From the NCBI GenBank assembly GCA_023101885.1, contig JALPQD010000004.1, positions 8,647,421 to 8,711,420 on the forward strand: a DNA stretch of 64,000 nucleotides, written 5' to 3'. Below are positions 46,830 through 58,760 of this stretch, piece by piece. This DNA comes from Typhlomys cinereus (lineage: Eukaryota; Chordata; Mammalia; Rodentia; Platacanthomyidae). A program made the position numbers and the translations under genes. A model generated the notes under the pieces. It ran no database searches. It was not told the DNA's origin and saw only the letters and a list, made by a program, of their open reading frames with translations. Numbering within the stretch: position 1 is the first letter of the stretch; the number at the start of each line of letters is the position of its first letter.

Positions 46830-47255
46830 TGTGGCAGTTAACCTGCATGATTGCTGATAATTGACCATCAAACCGCTTAAGGGAACAAGGGGTTTATTCT
46901 CTCTTACCATTATGTGGTTACAGTTCTCAGTCCAGCTTGACAGGAGAGCTCACGCCAACACCAAGACCAAGGGAACTGGCCACACCATCTCTATGTAATG
47001 GCTGAGAGAGGGAAGATTCTTACTTGCCAGACCAGCATGTGTGGCCAAGTGTACAAAAGGATGCCAACTCTCTCAACCAACTCTCTGTGATTTATTCCAG
47101 GGCCTAATTCCATCCACCATGGGCTGGATCTTCCCCATCAGTTAGACAGTCTCTTGCAGGTTTGCTCTGGGCTAACTCAACCATTAATTCTCTACAAATG
47201 TGCCCAGAGCTCAAACCCTCAACAGTCAAGTTGATACCTGTGCTTAACTATGACA
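46830..47255 (-). mobile_element. Solo LTR (ERVL/MaLR-like), copy B
   Basis: Plus-strand ends are tgtggcag and tatgaca, giving TG...CA termini, and a perfect 5-bp duplication, atatt, flanks it (46825-46829 and 47256-47260). On the minus strand it has an aataaa signal near 46884. Closely similar to 41657-42087. Confidence 0.8.
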
Positions 47256-47459
47256 ATATTGAAAGAAATTATCAGGTATCAGGACATGACAAATTTTATT
47301 CTGTTCAATTTGGGGGAATCATAATCAAAATTTGAGAGAACATAGAAAAGATTCAGGAAACATACACTTGTATGATTACATTATATTGACCATGTGTTTA
47401 TAAACTTAGGGAAAACTCTGAGATTTAGCTGCTCTGATAAGTTACATTTAAAGAAGTTT

Positions 47460-47745
47460 TGGGGGCTGGGGGTGGCTCAGTCAGTGAAGAGCTTGTCACA
47501 GCAAGCATGAAGAACTAAGTGCACTGCCAGTTACTCATGTAAGAAAGATGCTGTGGTAACCTGTGACTGTCATCCCAGAACCAGGGAAGCAGGGTCCTGA
47601 GGATTAGAGAGACTCTCTGGCCAGCCAATCTAGGTGGATGAACTCCAGATATAGCAGGAGCCCCATCTCAAAAAATAATGGGGAGAACTATCGAGCAAGA
47701 CATCTGATGTCAAATTCAGGCCTCCACATACACACGTATACAGCA
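47460..47745 (+). repeat. B4/RSINE1-like SINE (sense)
   Basis: tRNA-like head (gggggctgggggtggctcag), a B1-like middle with cagggaagcagggtcctgagg, and an end with caagacatctgatgtcaaattc then ggcctccacatacac. This is the ID+B1 fusion layout. Confidence 0.65.
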
Positions 47746-48486
47746 TGTACACTTGTGTTTCTACATACCTGAGCGCGCTCACACACACACACACGGACAG
47801 ACACACACATGGAATGGGTATCCTGGAAGACGTTTTCTCAAGCAATAGCAGAATACATAAAGTGAGCCTTGCTGTTACTATAGAGACGAGAGGATTAGCA
47901 ATTCAGCAGTGGCCTCATTTTGTTTTCCTAGTGAGGGAGCTGATTAGTGCTCCAGGATCTGTAGGAAGCATTCTAAGTGTTCCAATGTCCAAGAGAATTA
48001 TGAATTGGTTACATAATTTGTCCCAAGTCAAGATGACAAAAGGTTGCAGTGATATTTGTCATGTAGTTTTCAGGCTTGATTAGGGTGACTCATAGGATGA
48101 TTGTGTTTTGTTATGGATAATCCTTTAAATCTTAGTATGAAAATTGTAATAACGGAAATTGTGGAGTCACCTGGAAGAAAGTAGTATATTGAATGCTGCC
48201 TATTGAAAAAGAAATCTCATTCCTTGATAACAAAGCATGGAAAGCTGAGAGGCATTAAAATCTTGAGCTTTCCACGGAAAATGGAAATACAGAAATGGTA
48301 GTCTAATCCACTGGTGATTTCTGGAATCCTTAAGAATTAAGGCCATACCCCTAAACAGAGCTATAGGCTTGTAGGGAGAAGGCAGACACTTATAGTGCCT
48401 GACTAAGCAGAGGAATGTGGACACCTTGACCGCACTCTCTTCTAAAACCTAAGCATCCTATCAGGTCCCTGTCAGAAGGCAGAGGA
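47746..48486. other. Unique sequence
   Basis: A short CA tract near 47780-47810; otherwise nothing recognised. Confidence 0.45.
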
Positions 48487-48766
48487 GGGTTGGAGAGATG
48501 GCTCAGGGGCTAAGACTCTGCCTCACAAGCAGAAGGTCCTGAGTTTGGATCCCAGGTCCTATGCAAAAACATTAGGCAGAAATAGCTGTGGCCTGCACTT
48601 CTTGCTCTGGTGAGCAAAGCCCAGAAAATCCCCAAGTGAAGCAAGAAGGAGGTAAAAGCGATCCAGGATGATTCCTGAAGTCATCCTTAGTCCCCCATAA
48701 GGATACACAGTGCACTCTGGCTCGCTCTCTCTCTCTCTCAAAGTAAATAAATAAAATATTTTTAAA
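48487..48766 (+). mobile_element. Older IDL-type SINE (sense), first of a tandem pair
   Basis: Complete head and right arm. The usual CA tract is replaced by a short CT tract (48722-48740). It is followed at once by a second IDL element. Confidence 0.85.
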
Positions 48767-49125
<359 letters not shown>

Positions 49126-49159
49126 GGAGAAGGGTAGTTCTTTAAAATAAGCCTTTGGT

Positions 49160-49536
49160 AGGCACTAGGATCCTTAGAAGCAAGGGATTAATAGTCACAA
49201 TAGTGTTCCTATACTTAAGGGAAACACAAGAAAGAGTTCTAGGAATTGCCACTGAATCCTTACACCTCATCAGAGAGGAGGACCCAGAGGAAAGTTTGAT
49301 ATACTCATTAAAGGATGCTTCAGAGATTGGGGGAGGGGGCACTGGGAGAAAGGGAGGGAGAGGGGGAAAGGAAGGGACAAAGCGGGGAGGGAACAGGGAA
49401 GTCCAGGGAGGGGTGGAGGAAGGGAGTGGACAGGGATTCCTATTATGTTTGTATGAGCAGAAAAAAATAAAAAAATTTAAAAAAAGTTTGTATGAGTGGA
49501 AATAAAAAAAAATAGAACCAAAAAAAAAAAAAAAAG
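49160..49536 (+). mobile_element. PPR-family retroposon with duplicated 3' end
   Basis: Body, G-rich tract (49328-49432) and terminal motif, but the end motif gtttgtatgag occurs twice (49447 and 49486), each followed by an A-rich run. Flanked by ataagcctttggt at 49147-49159 and 49537-49549. Confidence 0.88.
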
Positions 49537-49549
49537 ATAAGCCTTTGGT

Positions 49550-49979
49550 GATGCAAAGCACATAGGGCAAGGAGGGATGCAGCACATTCTACTTTTAATT
49601 TTTTATTATTTTATATTTCCATCTATACAATAAAGGTTAGACAACTTGAATACATGTTCTAACATATATCTTTAAAATAAAAAATGCACTAGAGCAGCAC
49701 GAATAAATTGAGTGATGTAACTTTTCACATCTATCCTCTATTCTGCTCTCTTATATAATCTTCTAATTATTGCACTGTCATGGCTTTCTATTAACAAATA
49801 AAGACTGCACCAATAGAAATTTTTTAAAAAGAATTAAGGACATAGCCTGAGATCTCAAAGTTTTTATTTATGGAAATGTCTCATGCATAGACTCTCTCTA
49901 GTCCACTGTAGATATTAGGAATGTTGATTCTATGGCTCTCAGACTTACCATCCAAGCACACACCACAAGCTAGGAGCTC
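49550..49979. other. Unique sequence
   Basis: AT-rich; nothing recognised. Confidence 0.45.
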
Positions 49980-50262
49980 TACCATCACCTTATGTCTTCT
50001 TCCAACCAATCAGAGAGCTCATGTTCAGATATGTCCCCTGGTCATCCCCTGTGTATAAAAACCCTGCCCCTCTGGCAGGACCAGAGGGCGGTTTTTGACC
50101 ACTTCTCCTTCTGGGAGTACTGTGGACTTTCCCACCTGTTTCTGCCCCACTCTTCTCTCTATTTCCATCTCTGTGCATTTCTTTCCCTTTCTACCTGCTT
50201 CACATTCGTCAACCCAGGACAACTCCAACTCACAATAAAAGCCCAAAATAAAAGTTCTATAA
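49980..50262 (+). mobile_element. Probable retroviral LTR (promoter half)
   Basis: A CCAAT box (50006-50010), a TATA box (tataaaa, 50054-50060) about 45 bp later, a GC-richer R-like stretch, and AATAAA signals at 50234 and 50247 follow each other in the order of a U3-R-U5 LTR. Its 5' limit and family are unclear. A cellular promoter is less likely because no exon follows. Confidence 0.5.
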
Positions 50263-50264
50263 TT

Positions 50265-50890
50265 TTAGGGTTTTTTTATTTTCATAATATTTAGCATCTT
50301 TGGTTTTTCCTTATAATAAAAATCTCTTCTGTCATGGTTTGGATCCAATTCTCATTTTTCATCTTGGACAAAGATAGAACAAATAGAATGTATAATGTGT
50401 GGAAACCTCCAGCAGGCTCCAAATAGAAATCATGTACTTATTAACACACATTTTGTATCTTTAACGATATTTTTGTTTCTGTTGAAATTGGGCCTTCTAT
50501 TGAAGGCTCAGAACAGTCACTCTGATTAGAGACTAACATGTGGTTAATTCCCTCCCATGAAACTCTATTTTTATTACACCTAATAACAATGAATTCACAT
50601 AATTATCCACCCAACTGTCCATGTATTGAGTAAGACACAGTTGGAGGTGTGGCGCGGGGGTAATAAGGATTTATTTCTTTCACACAGAAGTCCAGAGACA
50701 GTCACACATAGCCTCCACTTAGATTTGATTATCCAGAAATAAGCTATTGCAATTGCTAACCATAAGCAGCTGCAAGAGATTGGAAGAAAAAACAGCCTTG
50801 ATTTAGGACAGCCATGTACTCCTGAGCACAAAGAACTTTATCAACATAAATATAAGTAAAAATAGATTGGAAAACAGCTAGAAGTTAATG
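50265..50890. other. Unique sequence
   Basis: No recognised repeat or gene. Confidence 0.4.
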
Positions 50891-51086
50891 ACACACTCCA
50901 AGTACTTTGACTTCATAATAGTAATCAAATCAGTCATGCCTGGGTCAGTCTCTCCAGATACTCACCCATGTTCACATTAGCAATCGCTTTCAGCTACTCA
51001 GTTATTTTATGCACAAAGAAAATATAAACTCTGGTCAAGAACTATACAGAATAAAACAATCTATGAGTCTCAGGCTATATAGGCCT
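50891..51086. repeat. 196-bp direct repeat, copy 1
   Basis: Aligns without gaps to 51695-51890 with only six differences (about 97% identity). No flanking short repeat or retroposon hallmark is evident. Confidence 0.95.
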
Positions 51087-51694
51087 TAAGATATTTTCAT
51101 AGTATATATTAAAAGTAAAGGCCAGAAAAACTCAAGTATATGTCACTGTAATTAAATTTCTTAATGCTTCATTTTATGTATTAAATGTGTGACTCAAATA
51201 AATTTTGTGCAATTTTATATGTTTTTCACAATAATATGAAGCGTTGTTATATTAAAGAGGGCTCAGTCACCAATTCAGCTTTGTTTGGTAATTCTAAAAC
51301 ACAGCCAGCTTATTGTCATGCCAGAACATTTCAAGGTGCTTCACAAAAGATGTACAATAGCCAACCAACTGTAATACAATCTGTGGTCCCAAGATAAGAA
51401 TTGGAAGCAGAAGGAAATAAGTGAGTCATTACAACTTTTGACTTCTATTTTTGATAAGACTATAAGGGAATTGCCTGCCTTCAGCCTAGCTGCTTCCTAT
51501 GTGGATATACACAAAGAATGTAGGTGTGGTTAATAAAACAGAAGAAGCTATTTTAATACACTCTCACAATGTCTTGTTTGTCCATTTAAGTTGTCCATTT
51601 ACTCCAATATGCTTTAGAAAGTATAAGAATTTTAAACTGCAAATGAGAAGTCTTCTTATTCTTGCTAAAATAAACTGATTTGGCATCCTCTATT
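51087..51694. other. 608-bp spacer between duplicated segments
   Basis: Unique AT-rich sequence. A 70-codon open frame (51185-51397) has no recognisable domain. Confidence 0.5.
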
Positions 51695-51890
51695 ACACAC
51701 TCCAAATACTTTGACTTCATAATAGTAATCAAATCAATCATGCCTGGGTCAGTCTCACCAGATACTCACCCATGTTCACATTAGCAATCGCTTTCAGCTA
51801 CTCAGTTATTTTATACACAAAGAAAATATAAACTCTGGTCAAGGACTATACAGAATAAAACAATCTATGAGTCTCAGGCTATATAGCCCT
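51695..51890. repeat. 196-bp direct repeat, copy 2
   Basis: Second copy of 50891-51086, offset by 804 bp. It is followed by a small tandem of an 18-bp unit (tatatactatcacttaa, 51897-51934). Confidence 0.95.
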
Positions 51891-51949
51891 ATATACTATA
51901 TACTATCACTTAACTATATACTATCACTTAAATGATCTATAATGAATCT

Positions 51950-52050
51950 TTTCTTATTTTTTTCCCTTGCATTGCTAGAGATCAAATCCAGACTTTTATA
52001 TATTCTAGGCAAGTGGTCTATCACTGACTATATCCTCATCTCCTCTTTTA
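51950..52050 (-). repeat. ID SINE fragment (antisense)
   Basis: Contains gctagagatcaaatccagac and ctaggcaagtggtctatcac. Confidence 0.6.
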
Positions 52051-52168
52051 ATGTCTAAGTGCGTTTTACACCTTTTGGCCAGGACTGTTGGTCAAATGAT
52101 TACTAACATCTTTAGATTTCTGGACTTTGTGTAGCTACTAAAGGAAAATGTACTAAAATTGCATTCTT

Positions 52169-52480
52169 TTTTTTTAAATGTTTTCATTGTTATTTATTCA
52201 ATTGTGCGTGTATGTGTGTGTGTGTGTGTGTATGTATGTGTGTGTATGTATGTATGTATGTGTGTGTGTGTGGAACCACGGACAAATTCGGGAACCACCA
52301 TGGACGCTTCCACCTCCTCATTTACTCTGCTCTGGGATTCACAGGCTCCGCCCTACCAGGACCAGAAGCGCAGGCTGCCCCCGCTTCTGCCCGGCGTCTG
52401 TACGTGGGGTCTAGGATCCGAACTCAGGACCTTCTGCCTGCAAGGCAGAGGCTTAACCCCTGAGCCACTTCTCCAGCCCC
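52169..52480 (-). mobile_element. Young IDL-type SINE (antisense), complete
   Basis: T-rich tail, GT/ATGT tract (52203-52272), full right arm and full tRNA-like head. Perfect 16-bp duplication, ctaaaattgcattctt, at 52153-52168 and 52481-52496. The best-preserved reference copy here. Confidence 0.96.
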
Positions 52481-52832
52481 CTAAAATTGCATTCTTGTAC
52501 AACTTACAATAGCATTTATGAGATTCATGCTCTGACCCTTATCTGATGGTTCACAGACTCATTGTTTTTAGGGCTATTGGCACAGTGACCTTCCTGACCT
52601 TTGTACACTTGGGCTTAACTATTTTTATGTTTCAAGAACATGCACAAAACTTGAAGGAATGTTTTTAAAAGATGACTAATAGGATGATAAACATGTGCCT
52701 GGAATTTTCAGTGGGGATATTCCTATGATAAATTCAGTTTCATACTACAGATATCTAGAGGCACCAAAGGGCTGAATATAACAATGAAGGTTAATAAAAA
52801 GGAAACACAAGTGCTGTACTGTGGCACTGCTG

Positions 52833-52880
<48 letters not shown>
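52833..52880. repeat. (GT)n microsatellite
   Basis: Nearly pure GT, followed by an antisense B1. Confidence 0.95.
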
Positions 52881-52884
52881 AAAT

Positions 52885-53015
52885 GCTTTGTTTTGTTTTG
52901 AGACAGAGTTTTCCTTTGTAACTGTGGCTGGCCTGTAACTCTTCATGTAGACAGCCTCGAAATTGCAGCAATTCTGACTGTGCCTCCTAAGTGTTGGGAT
53001 GTGTGTGCAAGCTTA
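52885..53015 (-). repeat. B1 SINE (antisense)
   Basis: Contains gagacagagttttcctttg, ggctggcctgtaactc and taagtgttgggatg. Confidence 0.8.
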
Positions 53016-53089
53016 TGCTGATGAATCTAGGCTCCCTGAATGTTTTTCTTCAATGGCAATCACAGTATTACTGACATTTTCCAAGTAGT

Positions 53090-53310
53090 TACTCTGTAGA
53101 AGGACTATTAGTCCTACCTTAGGTATTGCTAATTAAATCTTCACAACCATCTACAAAGTAGAAATAAGCAGAAAGAAGTTTCTTCAGAGTTTACAAAGAA
53201 GAACCACAGGAGATAAGAATTGCCCAATAGCAGGCAGGTAGGATGTGGCAGATGTGAAATACTAATACAACCTTATTCCAGAACTCATGCTCTTTCCTAC
53301 GATACGAACA
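53090..53310 (-). repeat. MIR relic (antisense)
   Basis: The ttaaatcttcacaaccatc start, purine-rich core and cagaactcatgctctttcc end follow MIR in antisense. Confidence 0.6.
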
Positions 53311-53838
53311 CCTCCTCTGCCCTAGTTCAAGTTTATGACCTAAGATACTTCTGTCCCCCCAACTGAAGACATATTGGAGCCACTTACAAATTTTGTAGCT
53401 CCATCCAAATAACAGTAGTGATTCTGTTTACATTTCTCACCAGTATAGATTCTCTTTTCATCCATATAGTAAGAGAGCACAACTGATAGGACTCTCTTCC
53501 AGACAATGGTTTATTCTTCTGTGAGTGGACACCTGTCTTGATTCACCAGACCTAGTCCATGACAAATTGAATAGGTTGAGATTCCAGTTTTAGCTTGGCT
53601 AGCTTTCTGAACACTCAAGTATAAATTTGGAATCTGGCCCTTTTCTATACCATCAACCAGGTAATAGAGAAAGCTGGACTATAGTGAAAGAAAAGTAAAC
53701 ATTCTCTGAGTAGCAGAGGCTGTTTTTTAGGCTATTGTAACAGTTGGATTGTATAACTAGCTTCAGGACTTCATTCCCTTTCTTGTATTCCATTCTCCCT
53801 AAAATAAGACTTTGTGGCTCTTCCTTTCCATGGTGAAG
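53311..53838. other. Unique sequence
   Basis: Nothing recognised. Confidence 0.45.
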
Positions 53839-53839
53839 T

Positions 53840-53985
53840 CTAGTCAGCAAGGTGGCACATGTCTACATATTCAGCACTTGTGAGGCTAAAGTAGGAACAT
53901 CACCTCTAGTTCAAGGTCAATTTGGATATGTAGTGAGTTCCAAGCCTACTTGGGCTACAATGAGACTGAGACCATATTGAAAAAG
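53840..53985 (+). repeat. B1 SINE (sense)
   Basis: Contains caaggtggcacatgtctac, attcagcacttgtgaggct and ttcaaggtcaatttgg; it ends in an A/G-rich tract. Confidence 0.75.
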
Positions 53986-54100
53986 AAGAGAAGGAAAAGG
54001 AAGAGAAAAGGGAGACAGAAGAGGAGAAGAGAAGAGAAAGAAGAAGAAGGGGAGAAGGAAAGAAGAAGAAGAAAAAGAAGAGGAGGAGGAAGAGGACAAC
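53980..54100. repeat. GA-rich low-complexity tract
   Basis: Almost only A and G. It forms the degenerate tail of the preceding B1. Confidence 0.9.
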
Positions 54101-54199
54101 AATGTCCTACTGCTTGACTGATTTCTTCACTCTGATCTATGTTTTCTAGTTTGGCAGCAGTGAAAGTGTAAGTCTTAGATGATGGGAAGTGTTGCATAT

Positions 54200-54570
54200 T
54201 GTGTCAGTCAACTTTCTAATATTGTACTGAAATATCTGTGATAATCTACTTGAAAAGAAGAAAGTCTTTTTGGGGTTCACAATGTAGATGGTGTTAGTTC
54301 AATGGTGTCAGGCATATTGATTTGGAACCTGTAACAGAACTTAGCAGAGGAAACTGCTTGCTTTGCTTCATGAGAATCAGAAGGAAAGACAGATACAGGA
54401 ACAGAGAGAAGAACTGGGTTTCCAGTATTTCTTTAGGGACACCCTCCTGAGGACATAACTTCTTTCTGAAATGCCCCACTTCCAAAAGATTTCACACTCC
54501 CCAGTGGTGTCACAACCAGGGACCACTAACACCTATACTTTTGGGGAATGCTCATAATCCAAACAGCACA
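54200..54570 (-). mobile_element. MaLR-type LTR (antisense)
   Basis: Plus-strand ends tgtgtcagtcaac and ccaaacagcaca are typical for antisense MLT1/MaLR LTRs, with a diverged middle that includes gccccacttccaaaag. Confidence 0.55.
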
Positions 54571-56755
54571 CATGTATACTTATTCTCTTGGGCTGATCCA
54601 CTCCCTGAAAGCAAGTTTGGTTAGCTTATGAAGCTCAGCTATGTTGCCCAATCTTAGCTGGCCTACCAGCTAGCCAAAGAGAGCAGATGAAGAAAATTGC
54701 CCAGCCAACCCACAGACTTGTGCAAAATAACAATCATTGTTGTTGCAAGGGCAGGGTATTATGCCATGTTCAGCTAACCAATATGTTACCTACAACGCTT
54801 CCATGGATATTTCAGAATGCTTGGATATATCCCAGCAGTATTGTTCTATCACTCATACTTGTAGTTTATAATGCATCTTTCATTTGCCTTATGCTTCCTC
54901 AGTTGGGTTTCTGGTATTTGCAACCTAGAGGTTCCTAAATGAGCAGGACTTGTGGGATCTACAAATACCAGGAATGGCATGTTACCCTCAAAGTGATATC
55001 TACAATAAAAGTAACCAGATATATGCTATGGTGCCTTAGGGATATCAGACATTAGGGATATCACATATTGCTGCTTAGGATCTACTTAAGAAAAAAACTA
55101 AATCAAGTATTCTACTGGAGTAAATTTCATTCAAGGATTTGGCTACAAAAGTAATTAAGTATAAAATGGAGAAGGGAACATGACCTGGAAGACCATAAAA
55201 GCATAAAGGGTGATACCTGAAGACTGGGATTCACAAGTCTGTACTTGTCACTGTGTTGATGGAGATATTATTGTGTCTGCTCTGGATTTGCTGATGAGGT
55301 GTTGCCCCAAGCAGGGATGGAACTTTGCCAACACAGTTACTGCATCAAATGCCATCACCGTTGCCTGATACAATGAAAAACTGGGAGTCAAAATCTGGAA
55401 GTCTCCAGAATCTGTCTTCCCATCCGCAGCCAGTACCTATGAGCATAACTAACCATAAGCAAAGGAGTTTGGGAAAGACAACTTGGAACCTTTCAGTTCT
55501 CTAAATATCAACAGAGGAAGAACAGGAGTGAGTGACCAGTGCAAGGAAAGCAAAAGAAAATTGAGCTACCTCTCATCAAGAAACTTTGGAGGATTATACA
55601 CAGAAAAAGTCTATGAGCTTATCCGTTGGAAAAGAGAGGACCCACATTAGAGAGGTATGAACCACACAGGTTCACTGGAACTCTTTATCAAAACCCTAGA
55701 CCAAGGAAGGGAGACCAGAATGACAAATTGACTCTTTCTTTGTTTCAGTAAAAAAGGAAATTCAGAGGTTAAATTTCAATTGGAGAACTAAAAGTTGGTG
55801 ATATTTGTTTTAGCTAGAATATTCAAATGAATTCTATACCTCCCCAATAGTGAATCCAAATTGCCTCAAAAGCAAATGAAGTAATTTAATAGCATGCACA
55901 GTGACTTGTGGACTAACGTCCTACCAGACTTAGCTGCCACCACTTCAAAATGCTGGTGGTGGAATTCTACTTCTGTTTTAGTAGTTATGAACTTGGTGAT
56001 CTTTTTAAAAAAGTTTTATAACTGATAATACGAACATCATTGTGACAGCTTAAAAATGTGAACATGTCAAAAAAATAAGAAAACAAAGAGTCTCTCTGCC
56101 TATACTCAAGACTCTTCTCAAAGAAGCTGAGTTAGGAGCTGAAGTGCTGATCAAGTTCTGATCAAAGAAAACGAAGCTTGAATTTGTGCCTTCATTGAAA
56201 CCTGGCCAATTGAAACCCAGATGGAGAAGATCCAAGCCTACTAAACTCACAAAGGAGAGAACTGGTTTATATTTGTGTTTGCTTTGCAACCAGTGGGTGG
56301 ATGTTTAGTGCAGATTGTTTCTTTGATCTGAGAATCTGAAGAGTCCGTTTAGCAAGTGCTGATCTGTTTCTTCATCTGCGCACAAGGTGTATGAGATAGG
56401 GAGGTGCAAACTTTGAATGTTTCAGTACAAAGAGATCCATGACGCAGGACACTGCCTCTACCAAGTTCTTCCTGCATGGAAGGTAGTGTTCTTTGGGGGA
56501 ATATGCTTTGTTTTATATATTTGGCTTAAGTTGAAACTGTCCTCAAAATGTCACTTGTTTGGATGAATATGAGTATGTGCTTTTGGCAAGTTTGCTGACA
56601 AGAGTTTGGGGACTGCGATCCAAGAATCTGAAGGAACTATTTTATTTACAGTTGAGGCACATGACAATCCTTCTTTGAAGCTGTGAGATACTTGCCAATG
56701 TGGTAAGCAGAGCTTTAATTCATAAAAGTATATACCAAAATGAAAGCCTCTTAAG
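54571..56755. other. Long stretch without recognised repeats
   Basis: About 2.2 kb. Short open frames (for example 54687-54938 plus and 56050-56289 minus) have no recognisable domain. Old, decayed elements may be present but none can be named. Confidence 0.4.
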
Positions 56756-56756
56756 C

Positions 56757-56903
56757 AGGAACTATAAATTCAGTTAAATTTTTAGGCAGTATACAGTCCT
56801 TTTATATTTCTGTCTTTGTAGTTTATGAGATACTCTGTTATGTTACATTTCTACTTAATAGTTTAGGAATTTTATTTCCTACACAACTTTTTATAAAATA
56901 TTC
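56757..56903. repeat. Unclassified repeat, copy 2
   Basis: Partner of 12412-12562 in the same orientation; see that entry. Confidence 0.5.
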
Positions 56904-56911
56904 TATTTTAT

Positions 56912-56931
56912 TTTTAAGCTTTATTTCTTTA

Positions 56932-56982
<51 letters not shown>

Positions 56983-57208
56983 TACATCAAAGGGCACTGT
57001 GTATCCCTGTGGCAGACCAAGGGTGACTTCGGAAATCATACTAGAGAGTTTCTACCTCCTTTTTGGAAATCACTCTGGGATTTCCAAAGCTCGGCCCACC
57101 AGGGCTGGAAGTGCAGGTCACTGCCATTTGTGCCTGGCATTTTTACGTTGAACTTGGGATCCAAACTCAGGACCTTCTACTTGTGAGGCAGAGTCTTAAC
57201 CCCTGAGC
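56912..57208 (-). mobile_element. Older IDL-type SINE (antisense), complete
   Basis: T-rich tail, GT tract (56934-56980), right arm with a small duplication-like extra block near 57060-57078, and tRNA-like head. Confidence 0.88.
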
Positions 57209-57269
57209 CCTGAATTGGGATTTTTTTAAAAAAATGAAAACCTTTGAGAGACACCCTTAAAACACACAC

Positions 57270-57440
57270 CAACCATCTCTGGGTAACAGGATTAAGTGCC
57301 TATATTATTTTAATACAGTATATTAATATATATAAATGGATAATATAATTAATATTTTTGTTCTTTTACCTTTGTGTATTTTCTAATTTTTGTGGTATAC
57401 ATCTATTTGTTGAATAACCTGTGTAATAATCAAAAATTAT
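57270..57440 (+). repeat. Old L1 (L1M-type) 3' end
   Basis: The ctctgggtaacaggattaagtg and gtgtattttctaatttttgtgg blocks in order resemble the 3' UTR end of ancient L1 elements. Confidence 0.55.
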
Positions 57441-57442
57441 CC

Positions 57443-57525
57443 TAGGATTATGGATATAGCTTGGTAGCAAGTAATTGCTTCACATGTATAAGATAAAAAG
57501 CTTGATACCTAGTATTTCCAATTAA
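57443..57525 (+). repeat. ID SINE (sense), diverged
   Basis: Contains attatggatatagcttggtag and a diverged B-box region (cttgatacctagtattt). Confidence 0.55.
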
Positions 57526-57969
57526 TTACCTAATTGATTATCTCAGATGAGAGTGATGAAAGATATTTATTACATTTCTCTCAAGATCAGTCTCTGCTTC
57601 TGTGATTCTCTTCAAAGAGCAAGTGTAAACATCCCTTAGTTTTTGAAAACACATGAGTTACAATATATTTTCCATTCACTGATGACCTGATTATCTGGAG
57701 CAACAGCTTTTGGGTGTGTACTGAGCATTCAGTGAACAATGTTTGATCAGTCACTACTGGCACTGGCTTAGGGATAAAATGATAGGACTGTGATTGGAGA
57801 ATTTCTGGGAAATAGGTCTACAGACGACTGAGGTTACTTGTTTGGACCCGTTGCTGTAGTCACCGGCCCTCCAGGTTTCTGCAGATCTGCAGAGCAGTCC
57901 TGGAAAGAATAGAGGCATCTGTGTCTTTCGTGTGCTCCGGAAGAAGGACTCATTCACGTGTCTGAACAT
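57526..57969. other. Unique sequence
   Basis: Nothing recognised. Confidence 0.45.
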
Positions 57970-57984
57970 TGGATCCTCTTTCTT

Positions 57985-58276
57985 TTTTTTTTATTTTTTA
58001 TTTATTCAATTGTGCATGTGTGTGTGTGTGCGCCTATGTGTACGTATGTGTGTGTGTGTAGAACCACGGGCGAACCACCCCACGGGAACCACCATGGACG
58101 CCTCCACCTCCTCCTTGTTTACTCTGCCTGGGGATTTACAGGCTCCGCCCTACCAGGATCAGAAACATAGGCCACACCCGCTTCCACCCAGCCTCTATAC
58201 TGGTGTGTAGGATCCGAACTCAGGACCTTCCGCCTGCAAGGCAGAGGCTTAACCCCTGAGCCACCTCTCCAGCCCC
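57985..58276 (-). mobile_element. Young IDL-type SINE (antisense), complete
   Basis: T-rich tail, attcaattgtgcatg end, short GT tract, right arm with a small internal insertion near 58078, and tRNA-like head. Flanked by tggatc(c/t)tctttctt at 57970-57984 and 58277-58291. Confidence 0.95.
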
Positions 58277-58291
58277 TGGATCTTCTTTCTT

Positions 58292-58749
58292 AAGTACACG
58301 TGAAGTCTTCAAATATCCAGACTCACAAGAATTTCTTCAATTTTAGACATATGCTGTCGGACTATTTGCTTTAAAAAATATGGAAATGCGTTTCTAATTG
58401 GATAATGAAAAGTCCATAGATAATGTAGATTTATTTCAATTTGATGGTGGTTTTTCTTCATAAATATTAATGTCCTATTCTTAAATACTAGAACTATTTT
58501 CTTGTACTATAGAATCAATCATGTGAGAAACATGATTTCACATTTAAGTAAGTCTAAATGATAATAGCTGACAAATATTAAGAACTCTTCCTATCACACA
58601 ACTTGTTTTTAATTAAGATTTTAATAACAGATAATGTTCTAGTTGATTTAAATCAATGTGCTCTTCAAAGATCTCTTTTGTAGATACATAGCTCAAAAGC
58701 ATAGGAATTAGTTATGGATCAGTATAATGTGAAGAGAATTTTTTTTTTT
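58292..58749. other. Unique sequence
   Basis: AT-rich; nothing recognised. Confidence 0.45.
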
Positions 58750-58760
58750 AGAAAAATACT

